Below are positions 20,028 through 30,314 of a DNA stretch of 40,400 nucleotides, piece by piece. The notes beneath the pieces were generated by a model. It saw only the letters and a list, made by a program, of their open reading frames with translations. It was not told the DNA's origin and made no database searches. This stretch comes from Cladosporium sp. IMV 00045 (Eukaryota; Ascomycota; Dothideomycetes; Cladosporiales; Cladosporiaceae): NCBI GenBank assembly GCA_001931905.2, contig MSJI02000956.1, positions 1 to 40,400 on the forward strand, given 5' to 3'. Within the stretch, counting starts at the first letter, position 1. Every line of letters begins with the position of its first letter. A program made the translations under genes and the position numbers.

Positions 20028-21634
20028 ATTGGACCAGTTAAGATAAAGTAACGACTGTGTATTGGAAGGATTGATGGTCTTTAGATGACACGATGAGAAG
20101 TCGGATTCAAGTAAGTGGCCATGATGCGGTCAGCTGTCTATTTGAATCCTGTCATTTAGCTGTTTGACATTAACGCAGACTCTCGCTGTAAGAGATCCAG
20201 CAACGCAGCATTCATTTGGTGGTGGCTTAAAGAGTAACGTCACCGTCAGCCTCAATACATGTATCGCTGCGACCCATTCTGAACAACTCTGGACACTGAA
20301 TCTTGAACTCAGCTCCTCGCTGCAGGTACGCACTGCGCCCCCAGAAGACTTGCTGGCAACTCCGGACTTTCCGTGCCGCTCGTACAGATGGTAAGAATAG
20401 AAAATGCGCAAAGAGTAGTTATCAAGATAGCTAATCAGCCAGCTGATTCTGCCTTCTGCAAGATGAAAGCCAAGAGAGGTTTGCGCGGGTGGCTGAGCGA
20501 TTGCCGAGAACTCTGCCCAGCGACCCCAAGTCTTGGACGCTCTTCTTGACTCCTGCTAACTTACCAACCTTCCGTCTGCTGTTGACCGAGAAGCGCGCAC
20601 AATAGTGAACAGAATCTGTCAGAGATCCACGGTCGATGCCTGACATGTCGCTGGGAAAAGTCATATAGTTATTTGTCGTGTGGAGCTTGGCTGGCATTGC
20701 TGCGTGATTCCGGGCGACCATAGTTCTTGGTAATGACACTACCCGGGGCTCTCTCCATACTTAGGGTTTCGTGTCTTGACTTCTTGTCAAGCGTTCATTC
20801 CACCGATGTGATCTGCATCGTTTGCACAGCCCGAAATCTGCAAGGGCAAGTGTCGTGTGCCCAAATTCCAATTATGGTTGATTGCTTGGGTCAACGGGAA
20901 GTTCGCTGACATGATATTCTAGACTTGCAAATGGGCTTTAAGTTCTTGCAATGCTTTTTGCAACGGTCATCAAGGCGTCACTTCGAATATGTCCAGCTGT
21001 CGAGACTGGGCACTGTTTTGTCCTCAAAAGGCATTTGAATTGATAGGGATATTCGCCCACCAGGAGAGCAGTATCGAAAGTGCTGCCCATACCATAATAA
21101 ACCGTGGGAAGTCCATGGAACTACTGCACCGGTAGCCTGGTACTGGGCTATAGCCCAGCTCGCTGGCACGTTTGTCCGACATCACGTCTCCCTAAGGGTT
21201 CAAGGCACAGCCACTTGGTCTGTATAGTGTTTCATGTGAGTGTTCCATGCAGCCACACCGTCATAAGACTCGTTTTTCCGACAGGCAGCAACATTCTGTT
21301 TTGTATCATTGCTGGATGGTCTGAGCTATTTCGAGTTCTCCTACAAGCTGAGATCATGAGCGTCAGGTGTGCTGTCTCGCTGGCTGTGCAATGATTTCGA
21401 TGACAGGTCGCGACGGTTCAATGATTGTGGTCGAACTCAATGTGAACTGCGTGGCTGCTAGAGCCTTCACACACATGTATAAAGTCCAGCCGTTTGCCCT
21501 CAGAACCATTCACGAATATCAACATCTTTCAAGAAGATAGTCACTCGCTCACACAGTCGCTACATTCAATTTTGACTCATTGGAACCATCACCACGACCA
21601 GAGCCCCACATCATCGGCACCTCATACAACAAAC
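20028..21634. other. Divergent intergenic region (MFS / glycerate kinase)
   Basis: 1.6 kb between divergent genes, holding a TATA box for the kinase at 21478. A string at about 20490 looks slightly like the start of a Leu/Ser tRNA but lacks a matching B box. No other gene was found. Confidence 0.45.
21478..21483 (+). promoter_or_regulatory. TATAAA box of the glycerate kinase gene
   Basis: A perfect TATAAA lies 157 nt upstream of the ATG at 21635, a normal distance for a fungal promoter with a leader of about 120 nt. Confidence 0.5.
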
Positions 21635-22975
21635 ATGTTTTCTCTTTTCAGGCGTGTAAGCTTCCAAAGACGCTCACAGGCTCCGCGGATTCTTGTCTGT
21701 CCCTCGGGCTTCAAGGAATCTCTGGACCCAAACACAGCGGCGGACTGCATTGTAGCAGGAATATATCGCGTCATGCCTCATGCTTCGGTAATCAAAGCAC
21801 CACTCGTGGATGGGGGTGAGGGCTTCACCAAGGCCCTCGTTGCCTCTACCGGCGGCAAATTGCACCATGTACAAATTGTTGGTCCGGTGGGCAACACTGT
21901 ACAATCTCACTTTGGGTTCCTTGGTGGAGAGCAATCCGGAACCGCTGTCATCGAAATGGCTGCTGCCGCGGGACTGAGCCTTGTGCCCAGGGGACAGCGC
22001 AATCCTCTTTACACTACGACATACGGCGTCGGTCAACTCATCGCCGCTGCACTTGATGCTGGCGCCGAGCATATCTTACTCGGATGCGGTGACTCGGGAA
22101 CCTGTGATGGCGGAATAGGTATGGCCCAAGCGCTAGGGGCACGCTTCTACAACTCAGACGGCAGCATCGTGCCCATCGCTTCCGGGGGAAAGGCTCTCGC
22201 TACGGTCTCTCACGTTGACCTCTCGACTCTTCACGACCGTTTGTCTCTTATCCCGATAGACGCGGCCGTGAATTGGCACAACGTTCTCTGCGGTGAAAAA
22301 GGTGTCGCACGCATTTTCGGCCCGCAAAAGGGAGCTTCACCGCGAGAAGTCGAAGAGCTCGATCACGCCATGACTCGCGTTGCTTCTCTCGTAACTGCGG
22401 TGCTAGGCAAAGAAATCTCGCAGTCGCCTGGGAGTGGTGCTTCAGGCGGTTTGGGGGCCGGTCTCATGCTTCTCGGAGCACGCTTACACCCTCGATATGA
22501 CATTATCATGCAATTCCTCGACATCAATGCTCTCATAGCCAAATCCGACTTGATCATCACGGCTGAGGGAGGAATTGATTCTCAAACGCCCAGAGGAAAA
22601 ATTCCAAGCGAAGTTGCGCATAGAGCACGTGCTCACAATGTGCCTGTCGTAGCCTTGGCAGGAACTATCGGTGAAGGTGCTGGCATGAACTACGAAGCTG
22701 GTATCCACGCGTATACCAGTATCATGCAGAGACCGATGACTTTAGAAATGGCGATCGAGGAAGCAGAGCAATTGCTGGCGGATGCGGCAGAAAGCACGAT
22801 CAGGATGGTGTTGATTGGTTGGACTATTGGACGAGCGTCTGCGCCGTTCACGAAGGAGCAAGGGCTTATGACCAAAAACGATGTGAGTGAGGTTCACGTC
22901 ATAGCTGGAGTGCAAAGAAGCCAGTCTGTGAAAGGTTCGCCAATAGCGGTTTCCGCACCAGGATGGGTGGCTTGA
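21635..22975 (+). CDS. Glycerate kinase (GlxK/GarK family)
   Basis: ATP-dependent glycerate 2-kinase family enzyme, phosphorylating D-glycerate into glycolysis; 446 aa in one exon. The start is ATG 21635 (MFSLFRRVSFQRRSQAPR); upstream residues in the same frame lack an ATG. The family core begins RILVCPSGFKESLDPNTAADC, then PLVDGGEGFTKALVASTGG (the DGGEG motif), GTAVIEMAAAAGLSLV and GCGDSGTCDGGIGMAQALG. Further on come GEKGVARIFGPQKGA, GASGGLGAGLMLLGARL, ITAEGGIDSQTPRGKIP and VALAGTIGEG. All of these are intact, so it is probably active. The first 18 residues are rich in Arg and lack acids, which could be a weak mitochondrial targeting sequence. It is about 45 residues longer than bacterial GlxK because of this leader and a C-terminal extension. 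No operon-like partner; the neighbours are unrelated. Confidence 0.9.
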   Translation: MFSLFRRVSFQRRSQAPRILVCPSGFKESLDPNTAADCIVAGIYRVMPHASVIKAPLVDGGEGFTKALVASTGGKLHHVQIVGPVGNTVQSHFGFLGGEQSGTAVIEMAAAAGLSLVPRGQRNPLYTTTYGVGQLIAAALDAGAEHILLGCGDSGTCDGGIGMAQALGARFYNSDGSIVPIASGGKALATVSHVDLSTLHDRLSLIPIDAAVNWHNVLCGEKGVARIFGPQKGASPREVEELDHAMTRVASLVTAVLGKEISQSPGSGASGGLGAGLMLLGARLHPRYDIIMQFLDINALIAKSDLIITAEGGIDSQTPRGKIPSEVAHRARAHNVPVVALAGTIGEGAGMNYEAGIHAYTSIMQRPMTLEMAIEEAEQLLADAAESTIRMVLIGWTIGRASAPFTKEQGLMTKNDVSEVHVIAGVQRSQSVKGSPIAVSAPGWVA

Positions 22976-23245
22976 TTAGCATGGTGTAACGGTGGAACTT
23001 GGGACACTCCCAATCTGTGCTATACATCCCAACTCATTAATCAGAATACGATATCGACTGTGTGGTCATAGCTGGCAGGGAACTTGATTGCATGGTAAAG
23101 AGTCTAGTAATCCATCCACTTCTTCCTACATTCAAGCCTTGACGTACTTTTCCAACATCCTTCGACCTTCCGTGCCGCAATTGCTGTGATATACTAAGAT
23201 GCGAGGTTTAAAAGAGCGAGTTTCTGCTCGAGGAAGCGAGGGTGT

Positions 23246-24217
23246 TTATTGAGGGCCAGCGCAATTTTGCACAAGGTCGGGAATGCTCTCGGCATCGTCC
23301 ATAGAAACGTCATACGGGGGAGTGAAGGGATCAGCACTGTGGTTGTCGTGACCTTCAGCGTCCTTCTCTCCGAGCAAGCCTGTTTGCTCGTCGCCGGAGG
23401 TGCCATCGTAGACGTTGCCAGAGGCCTCGGCGCGAGCGTATACGTCGTACATGAACTGGTGGGGGTTCTCAACATCCAGGAAGTAGTTGTTCTCAATCAG
23501 AACAGAGCCGTAAGAACCAAAGCCGATGCAGTAGCTGTTACCGGGAGAGTTGAAGAAGTTGTTGTAGACGTGAGCCTCGCCATACATGACGCGAGGCATG
23601 CGCTGGTCAACGTTCTCGGCCCACCAGTTGTGGTGGTAAGTAACGTGAAGTTTGCCCTCGTCTTCAGGCTGGGTACCGCCGCCAGAGCTGACCAAGCTTG
23701 CAAGACGGTGGTCGCCGCTGGCATCAGAGTAGTAGAATTTGCACCACGAGACGGTGACAAAGTCTGATTCCCTGGTAATGTCGAGCAGTCCGTCTGGGGC
23801 GTCGTGGACAGTGAGATGGTCGAACCAAACATTGGTAGAGTATGTAGTGGCGAGGGTATCGGCGGCTTCACCAGCTTCAATGTTCAGATTCTTGATGATG
23901 ACGTTCGAAACGCGGTCCAGAGCGAAGCCTCCAAGGATACCAGCGCTGGCGTCGGCGCCGATGATGGTCTTGTCGCTAGCCACGTTAAGGACACCGCTCG
24001 TGTCGATGACACCTTCAATGACGACGACAGACGGCCCTTCAGCGCTGATGGCTTCGCGCAATTCATCCGCTGTGGTCACGGTGACAGGCGAGGCATCACC
24101 TCCACCCGTCGTTCCACCTTCAACGCTGGCATAGCCGGTGGCACCATCGTCCGGGCAGCTCTGGGCAAAGGCCACCCCCAAGAGCGAAAGCGCAGTTGTA
24201 AGGTTGCTGAACTTCAT
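23246..24217 (-). CDS. Secreted pectate lyase, polysaccharide lyase family 1
   Basis: Secreted calcium-dependent lyase that cleaves polygalacturonate by beta-elimination; 323 aa in one exon. The signal peptide MKFSNLTTALSLLGVAFA (residues 1-18) is followed by the mature protein. The parallel beta-helix signatures of PL1 are present: NVWFDHLTV (about 129-137, the vWiDH region), DGLLDITRESDFVTVSWCKF (calcium-site Asp142 and Asp146), and DHRLASLVSSG. LHVTYHHNWWAENVDQRMPR leads into the RxPxxR motif. Here that motif reads R206-M-P-R-V-M211: the first Arg (catalytic base in PelC numbering) is present, but the second Arg is Met. EAHVYNNFFNSPGN follows normally. Length is standard. Such enzymes act on plant cell-wall pectin, consistent with a plant pathogen or decomposer. 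It is tail-to-tail with the glycerate kinase. Confidence 0.92.
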   Translation of the reverse strand: MKFSNLTTALSLLGVAFAQSCPDDGATGYASVEGGTTGGGDASPVTVTTADELREAISAEGPSVVVIEGVIDTSGVLNVASDKTIIGADASAGILGGFALDRVSNVIIKNLNIEAGEAADTLATTYSTNVWFDHLTVHDAPDGLLDITRESDFVTVSWCKFYYSDASGDHRLASLVSSGGGTQPEDEGKLHVTYHHNWWAENVDQRMPRVMYGEAHVYNNFFNSPGNSYCIGFGSYGSVLIENNYFLDVENPHQFMYDVYARAEASGNVYDGTSGDEQTGLLGEKDAEGHDNHSADPFTPPYDVSMDDAESIPDLVQNCAGPQ

Positions 24218-25428
24218 GATAGATCAGGATGTCGAGTTTGAGTGGAAAGTAGGAAAGAATGGAAAGAGAGATTGTTCGCAGATGCGTGATTTGAATCGGT
24301 TCAAGCCATGGGTTACATGAATGTTCGCTCAGTTAAGTAGCGTGGACGAAGATTGCATGCACTCCTTCTGCCCTTTCTCAAAACTCGCCTAGGAGAATAA
24401 TATATGTAGTCGTCGAAGGATACCACCTATCACAATGTTTCGTAAGGAAAACGTGCATCTACAGCCGCGCCGAAAATTTGGCCTCCGAGTAAAAGCGACA
24501 CAGTGACATCGAGCCCTAGCGAAACGCAGCCAGAGAGCGTGAGGCGCAGCCCATGCCTAGATTATCTGGCTGTTTCAGACCAATCGAAGCAAGTCATGCC
24601 CTAACTAACGTCGCATATACATACCATGTCGTTAAGTCTGTAACATGGAGGCGCAGAATGTTTTGTATTCTGCAAAAATTCTTCTGCGCAAAGATTGATA
24701 AACGTTTGCTTACCGCCAAACTTCTCTTTGCGCCTCGTCCCTATTCTGCTCTCTCCTTTCATGGGGTAACGTACGCCCGGTAGTGCCAACATCCTTTTTG
24801 ATGCTGACTATCTTAAGTTATCGAAACGGAGTTTCGTCACGTTCAATAGCCCCAGCAGCAACCTCCATCGAACTGGAGATGTTGACAGGTCTTGAGAAGA
24901 TCTTGCGCCTGTGGTGCCCCCCCCCNNNNNNNNNNNNNNNNNNNNNNNNNNNNNNNNNNNNNNNNNTTTAATTGAATTATTTCTCTGCCTCTCCAGTCTG
25001 AAATTCGCGCGCCTTCAAATCACACATCAGCCCACACGACTTGATGCAAGACACCAGCTTTCGATCAAACAGGAATTTGTGCAGAGCCTTTCGAACGTGC
25101 TGACCTCCAATCATATCTTACCGGAAAGTGTTCATAGAGTCGCCCATTGGAAGTTTGTTTAGTCACACCGCAAGACCTGGATACACCTGAAAATGCATCT
25201 GATCAGGCTGCCCGTGTTTCATGAATTTACTGATCGACCATTAGACAAGGTATCGAACATCTCGACCTGCAAATTATCTTTCTCTATCAGCCCGTTTGCA
25301 GCAATGGGATTTTGGAAAAGTCTGGACAGTCAGTCACTGTACGTCTTGGAACAAAACTGGAACCGGCGTCTACTGCGTTTCTTTTCTCTCCTAGGATGTC
25401 TATTCTTACACTTCTCGTAATTCACCTG
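24218..25428. other. Intergenic region containing an assembly gap
   Basis: 1.2 kb with the pectate lyase promoter at the left and the Erg26-like pseudogene 3' end at the right. It includes a run of 41 unknown bases. No gene is recognised on either side of the gap. Confidence 0.5.
24926..24966. other. Assembly gap (41 N) preceded by C9
   Basis: Nine C residues (24917-24925) run directly into 41 Ns. A homopolymer or GC-rich sequencing failure is the simplest cause; the true length is unknown. Confidence 0.98.
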
Positions 25429-26606
25429 TTACGCATTCTTCGATTTGACCCTCGTGTCAAGCGCAATGTGCTCGGCTCCACGTCGCTCGATACAATCTGC
25501 CACTCCACGCGCTAGGGCGTCGTCAAGGGAGACTAGCGGAGCGTACCCTAGTCGTTTCTTTGCTTTATCAATGCAGAAGTATCTCGTCATACAACTGAGA
25601 AGGACTTTACTCGTAGACAGGGGCGGCTCTCCAAGCCTAAGGCCTTAAAACACCCACTCCAGCAAAGTTGTTATTACCATTGCGGAGAATCTGGGAATGG
25701 TAATGATCTCGTCAGGTCGGGTTTGATCACCAGCAAGTTCCCATATAGGTCTAGTGAAGTCCCAGAAATAGCGTGGCTCGTCGTTCGTCACAATGAAAAC
25801 CTCTCCATCGACCTTTATTTCGGATCTTAGGGGCCGTGTCATCGTCCGTTGCTCGGTCAACTTCAAAGCCGCGAGATAATGAGCATGCGCCACGTTCGTG
25901 TTGTCGGTGAAATCGAAGAGATTGCGATTCGAGCCTAGCTGGAATTTGGTCTGACCGCGATAATATGCCTCGAGTACACCTGGGAGAACCACGAAATCTC
26001 CGTCGCCAATTATGCCTGACGGTCGAATGGCGCATGTCTGGAATGTTGGTGCTTCATCCAATCGGTTTTGTGAGAGTACGAATTGCTCTGCCATAGCCTA
26101 TTGGAAAGGTCAGCCGCGCCCAAGTCCAGACAGTCTCTGACACATACTTTCGTGTGCACGTACTACTCCGGCTGCTGATCGCCAAGGACAAGAGGATAAG
26201 TCTCATCTGCTGCCTCAAGATTGGATCTCCCGTCGCTAATGACGCTTGCAGAGCTTGTATAGATGAAGCTATGCGTTCCAAACTCTTTTGCTACTCTGAC
26301 AAGCGTCTGCGTGCCGTTGACATTGACTGCAAACATCACATGCTTTGGCGAATTAAATCTCGAACTTGCAGTATGTATCACGATTTCAGGTTTCACTTGC
26401 TCGAAAATGGCGCGCATAGACTGATAATCAGTCAGATCACCCAGATGATAATTGACATTGTTGACGGAATTAGCCGGGTGTCGGATGTCAATCGAATGGA
26501 TCGAAATCCTATCGAATTCAGAGATCTGCTGGATAATACGGCTTGCCAGACCACCAGAACCTCCAGTGACCAGGACCGTGCCCAATTCTCCGTGCATTGA
26601 CAGCAT
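25429..26606 (-). pseudogene. Erg26-like 3-beta-hydroxysteroid dehydrogenase/NAD-epimerase family pseudogene
   Basis: Extended SDR of the 3-beta-HSD group that contains sterol-4-alpha-carboxylate 3-dehydrogenase (C-4 demethylation of sterols). It reads from ATG 26606: GTVLVTGGSGGLASRI (Rossmann loop), then NVNGTQTLVRVAKEFG and FIYTSSASVISDG. An intron with GTATGT donor, CTGAC branch and AATAG acceptor (about 26100-26150) joins YVHTK to AMAEQFVLSQN, forming the catalytic YxxxK. Two in-frame stops break it. One is a TAG immediately before the catalytic Tyr (about 26166). The other is a TAA at 25645-25647 after LLEWVF. Beyond that stop the same frame continues with family-typical sequence (SCMTRYFCIDKAKKRLGYAP) to a terminal TAA at 25429. 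Frame, intron and domains are otherwise preserved, so loss looks recent. Alternatively, read-through or sequence error could explain one stop, but less easily both. Confidence 0.72.
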
Positions 26607-27479
26607 TGACGTTAAGGGTGTAGGAAAAAAGTTGACAAGGCAGCAGTGGAAGCTGGAGATGACTGCAGGCTTGGGCATGGGACAGTTTTTAACTCCATGG
26701 CCACGCCCGTTCTCGCTGAGCCGCTTTGTCGGGTCAGGCGCTTCCTCGGACGGCTTGAGTCAGACAGAAGCGTGCCTCGTCACTTGGTGTTTGATCACCA
26801 CGCTTTCCGGAAGAGTAACGAACATGCGGACTCCAAGTCGGTGATATTGGGGAAGAAGAACTTCACTAGCACCTTGTGCGTTTGTGATGTTCGAGACCGA
26901 TATGGATGCAAGCAGTTCTTCCCTCAGACGAGCGATAAGTTAACTAAGGGGTGGCTGAAAATCCCGACGATAAGTCAATCCAGAATACGGTCGGTACCAC
27001 ATTGACAAGCGCTCCACGGGCAATGGTCACATCAATTGCGGCGATTTAGGTGGAACATTGCTGAAGACGTGCTGACGCTCAAGCTCGACGGTATCAACAG
27101 TCGTCCTGGCAAATTGTTCAATCTCATTCATGCATTCGAATGCGGATCTGTCGTGGCTAACTCCAAGGTAAGCCTCGAGAGCTGCTAACATCGCATCGTA
27201 TGATTTCTACCCTTCGGATTCAAGAAGTCGATCACTGAAGCTCGTCTGGTTATGTCACCGGCTTCGAATGTCCTAGGGCAGTCAGTAGAGTTGACTAGTT
27301 TGATGTAGGGAGCATGATGCAGCGACGAACACGCCAGTATGTCTGGATGAGGGATCGATCCTTGCTCTACGAATTATTTCTCTTGCTAAGTGGAGTAGAC
27401 GTTGCCCGTAATAATCCTGACATCTCGCAACAGTATCCAGGGATCATGAAAGGCAGGTGAGGACCTCCTGCAAGTCGGA
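26607..27479. other. Intergenic flank left of the retrotransposon
   Basis: About 0.87 kb of normal-composition sequence with CpA and TpG present, showing that RIP did not spread past the element. No gene is recognised. Confidence 0.5.
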
Positions 27480-27484
27480 AGTCG
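27480..27484. repeat. Target-site duplication AGTCG, left copy
   Basis: AGTCG directly precedes the TGTTACG start of the 5' LTR and is repeated exactly after the 3' LTR (34911-34915). Five bp is the usual Ty3/Gypsy duplication. Confidence 0.9.
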
Positions 27485-27914
27485 TGTTACGAACCGATAA
27501 CAATGATTGGAGGATCCTCAACGATACTCCCCGCGCTCACTCGCTCACGAGTAAGCTCACCAGGCAGCCAACTCAGCGGCAGAGAAGTCACGTGAGTCAC
27601 GTAACCCTTACGACCTTACTCGTGAGATTAGTGAGCACTTACCCTTCTCGCAAGTAAGAAGGTAAGCGCTTACGGGAACTTAAGTAAGAAGAACGAATCT
27701 CCTAGGTATATAGGAATATAGGATATCTTCGATATCGTATATTTAACTTATTATTTATAGTAACTATAAGGTTTTAATCGATACCGAATTGTTATCTCTA
27801 TACTACTTTATACTTCTATACTACGTACCCTCTCTACTAAGCCTAAACTAGACTTCTTAGTTACTTATCTTCGTATACGTAATAGTAGTTACTTAGGATA
27901 TAAAGATCCTAATA
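27485..27914 (+). repeat. 5' LTR (430 bp)
   Basis: It starts TGTTACG and ends CCTAATA (presumably TAACA before RIP), aligning end to end without gaps to the 3' LTR. The first 170 bp keep many CA and TG dinucleotides, while the inner part is RIP-altered. A TATATA at about 27707 is a candidate promoter TATA. Confidence 0.95.
27589..27599. promoter_or_regulatory. Overlapping E-box CACGTG and Gcn4/AP-1 site TGAGTCA in the 5' LTR
   Basis: CACGTG (27589-27594) overlaps a perfect palindromic TGAGTCA (27593-27599), the consensus for Gcn4/CpcA and Yap-type bZIP factors, about 110 bp before the TATATA of the LTR. In the 3' LTR both are changed to TACGTA and TAAGTTA by RIP. Confidence 0.5.
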
Positions 27915-27932
27915 ACTTTAAATACCCTTAGG

Positions 27933-30314
27933 ATAGTACTAAGCGTTAACGGAAGTAACGCCGGTACTAGACGCCGTAGCGATACTAGGGACGACTCTAA
28001 AGTATAGAAACCGGACCTATACTATAGGGATCGTAAGAAGCTTAAGGACTAGTTTTACTAGATCTAAATATACTTCCTCTTTACTCTAGTAGTATTAGAG
28101 AAGAAGACCTTATTCGCTACTACGTTCCTATATAGACGCGCCTAGTATTAGATTAAACTATACCTCTATAAGTTCCTCGAGGATAGACCTATAGTAGGAG
28201 ATCCTAACGGATTATTCGCTAATTTTAATAGCCTTAAGACGAATATACGACTCGTCTTTAGGGTTACTAACGATAAGGAAATAGCGATTCGGGTTATCTA
28301 ATACCTACGCTAGAAGACGTCTATATCTAAGTACGCGGTTAAGTTTTAGGAATACGCTTAGGTTACTAAATAGGACTAAAACGCCTTTATAACTATATTC
28401 CGCCGTAGACTTAAGGAAAATATTAAAGACGAATTAATACGTAATAGTAGGATAATTAATACCTTAGATATACTAGTCCGTATAGTAATCGATATCGACG
28501 ATAAGCTCTACGAACGAGCGATAGAAAAAAAGTATAGCTTTAACTCTCGCGGGACGTTTAGGTACTATAGTAGGATTAGAGATACTTATCCCTCCGACCC
28601 TATAGACCTCTCCGTAACCTATAAAGGTCGAAAGCCGTATAAGCCGAAGAAGTAGAATAATAATTAACGAAGTAAGTAAGGGATTACCTACTATACCTAC
28701 GGAAAGAAAGGCTATATAGCTAAAAACTATTATTTAGAAGGTAAGGTATAACGAATATAGCTTAACTCGATTACTCGATCTCCTAAGGAACTTAATAGTA
28801 CTAGGATAGTACCTTTAATAGATATAAAAGATAACTTCGTTTAGATAGTTCTTTATACTACTCTTAACCGACCTATAATAATCGTTCCTAAGCTACTTAA
28901 GGATAGTCGTAGTCTAGAAAGAGTATACGAAGGAACGCTTTAGGACGGAGCTATCTACCTAGATAATAATTACGTATAGTATAAAGTCGGAAAGAAACTT
29001 AAAGAGTTTTACTATATACTTAGCGAAGCCGCGTACTAGAAGAAGAAATCCTACGAAATTAGGCACTTCGGATTTACTAGCCTACCTATAGAGATTAGAG
29101 AATTTAATATAATAATATAACGAGTCTAACTACTATAGAAGAAGAAGCTCTCGGTATAGGATAAGAATTACTCTAACTACTATAGAACTAGTTAGGTAGA
29201 TTACGAGGATAACTCCTATAGACTCTATACTACGTAGAGAAAGAACCTATAGGAATTAATCCCGGATAATCCGGAACTAAGTAACTAGAGTAAGGATAAT
29301 AAGCTAAGTTAAATAATAGACTAGGTTTAGAGGACTCCTAACCTAAACCTATAAGCTAAAGAGGACTAGCTTAGAGAGCGCTATAGCGAATCTAGCCCTT
29401 ATTACCCGGACTATCGGAGACTCCTAAAGACCGCCTACTATTACCTATCGTATATATAGTACGATTACCGATAGAGGTAGCGCGATAAAAGAGAGGCTAA
29501 GGCCTCTAATAAGGAAAATATTCTACCTATAGAAAACCTTTTATACCTAGATTATAGAATCCTTTACTAGATAGTATACGTAGATAGTTACGACTACGCG
29601 ATCTATCGGGAAGGTAGTACTATCTATATTTCGCTCTTAGACCTAAATAGGAATAAGGAAGCGAAGGTTAAGACTATTAATAACGACCTAATAGATAACC
29701 CTAGCTCGGTTAACGAAAGTATACTAGAGGAGGAATTAGAATACGATAGTAGCGATAACGAGATAGAATACGACGAGAACTACGTATAGTTCGTATCTAA
29801 AGCATCTAAGCTAGTTAAGAAGCTAATTAATCTAATCTCGCTATACTATAAGAAGGCGTTTTAAGAAATCGAAAGGAAGATTTACCTTAACCTATTCGAA
29901 TTCGATAAAATAATTCTTAATCTTAGAAAGAAGTTCTAGTATTACCGACTATTACTAGTTACGTATCGAGAGGAAAAGTTTATTAAAGAATAGATACCGA
30001 TCGGAAGCGATATTATAGCTAATAGATAGCTCGTACCCGATAGTACTTTCTTTAATAAATCTATAATATAAAGAGTAGAAGCCTTTAGGTCCTACTACGA
30101 ACGAATCTACTAGGTATAGATCGTAGTAATCGATCTTATAATATAGGAAGAATTCGAAGACGAACTAAAATAAGCTAAGTTTATAATTAATTACCTTCGA
30201 GACTCTCTTCTATACGTATTCGATAAGACCCCTAAGTACTAGAATAATAACTACGTCGATATAATTAGAGAATGTAAGTACTCTAATACTTTAAAGAAGC
30301 TATTAAAAAACTAG
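27933..30314 (+). pseudogene. gag: Retrotransposon gag remnant with zinc knuckle and long C-terminal extension
   Basis: One reading frame can be followed from about 27933 to 30314, interrupted only by TAG/TAA at places where CpA or TpG would have been Gln or Trp codons. The N-terminal half resembles a retrotransposon capsid (RKKLKD, then KFLEDRPIVGDPNGLF, then FRRRLKENIKDELI). At 28689-28730 the spacing of a CX2CX4HX4C knuckle is preserved as Y-Y-T-Y-G-K-K-G-Y-I-A-K-N-Y: all three Cys and the His positions are now Tyr, exactly what CpA/TpG mutation produces. The same frame then continues about 520 codons beyond the knuckle with acidic and hydrophobic stretches I do not recognise. It ends TAG-TAA just after an AAAAAAC string. 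Not functional. Confidence 0.82.
30305..30311 (+). promoter_or_regulatory. Candidate -1 ribosomal frameshift heptamer A AAA AAC at the gag-pol junction
   Basis: In the gag frame the codons read TTA-AAA-AAC-TAG-TAA, so A-AAA-AAC fits the X-XXY-YYZ rule. The protease/RT frame is exactly -1 relative to gag and is open from here. The first A may itself be a RIP product of TTG, so the active ancestor could have differed. Confidence 0.5.

Noticed and set aside
20485..20560. Leu/Ser tRNA-like start (GCGGGTGGCTGAGCGA)
   Set aside because: No GGTTCGA-type B box follows at the right distance and the stems do not pair.
25429..27484. RIP leakage from the retrotransposon as the cause of the Erg26-like stops
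   Set aside because: The outer 170 bp of the 5' LTR and the 0.9-kb flank keep normal CpA/TpG, so mutation did not spread leftwards from this element.
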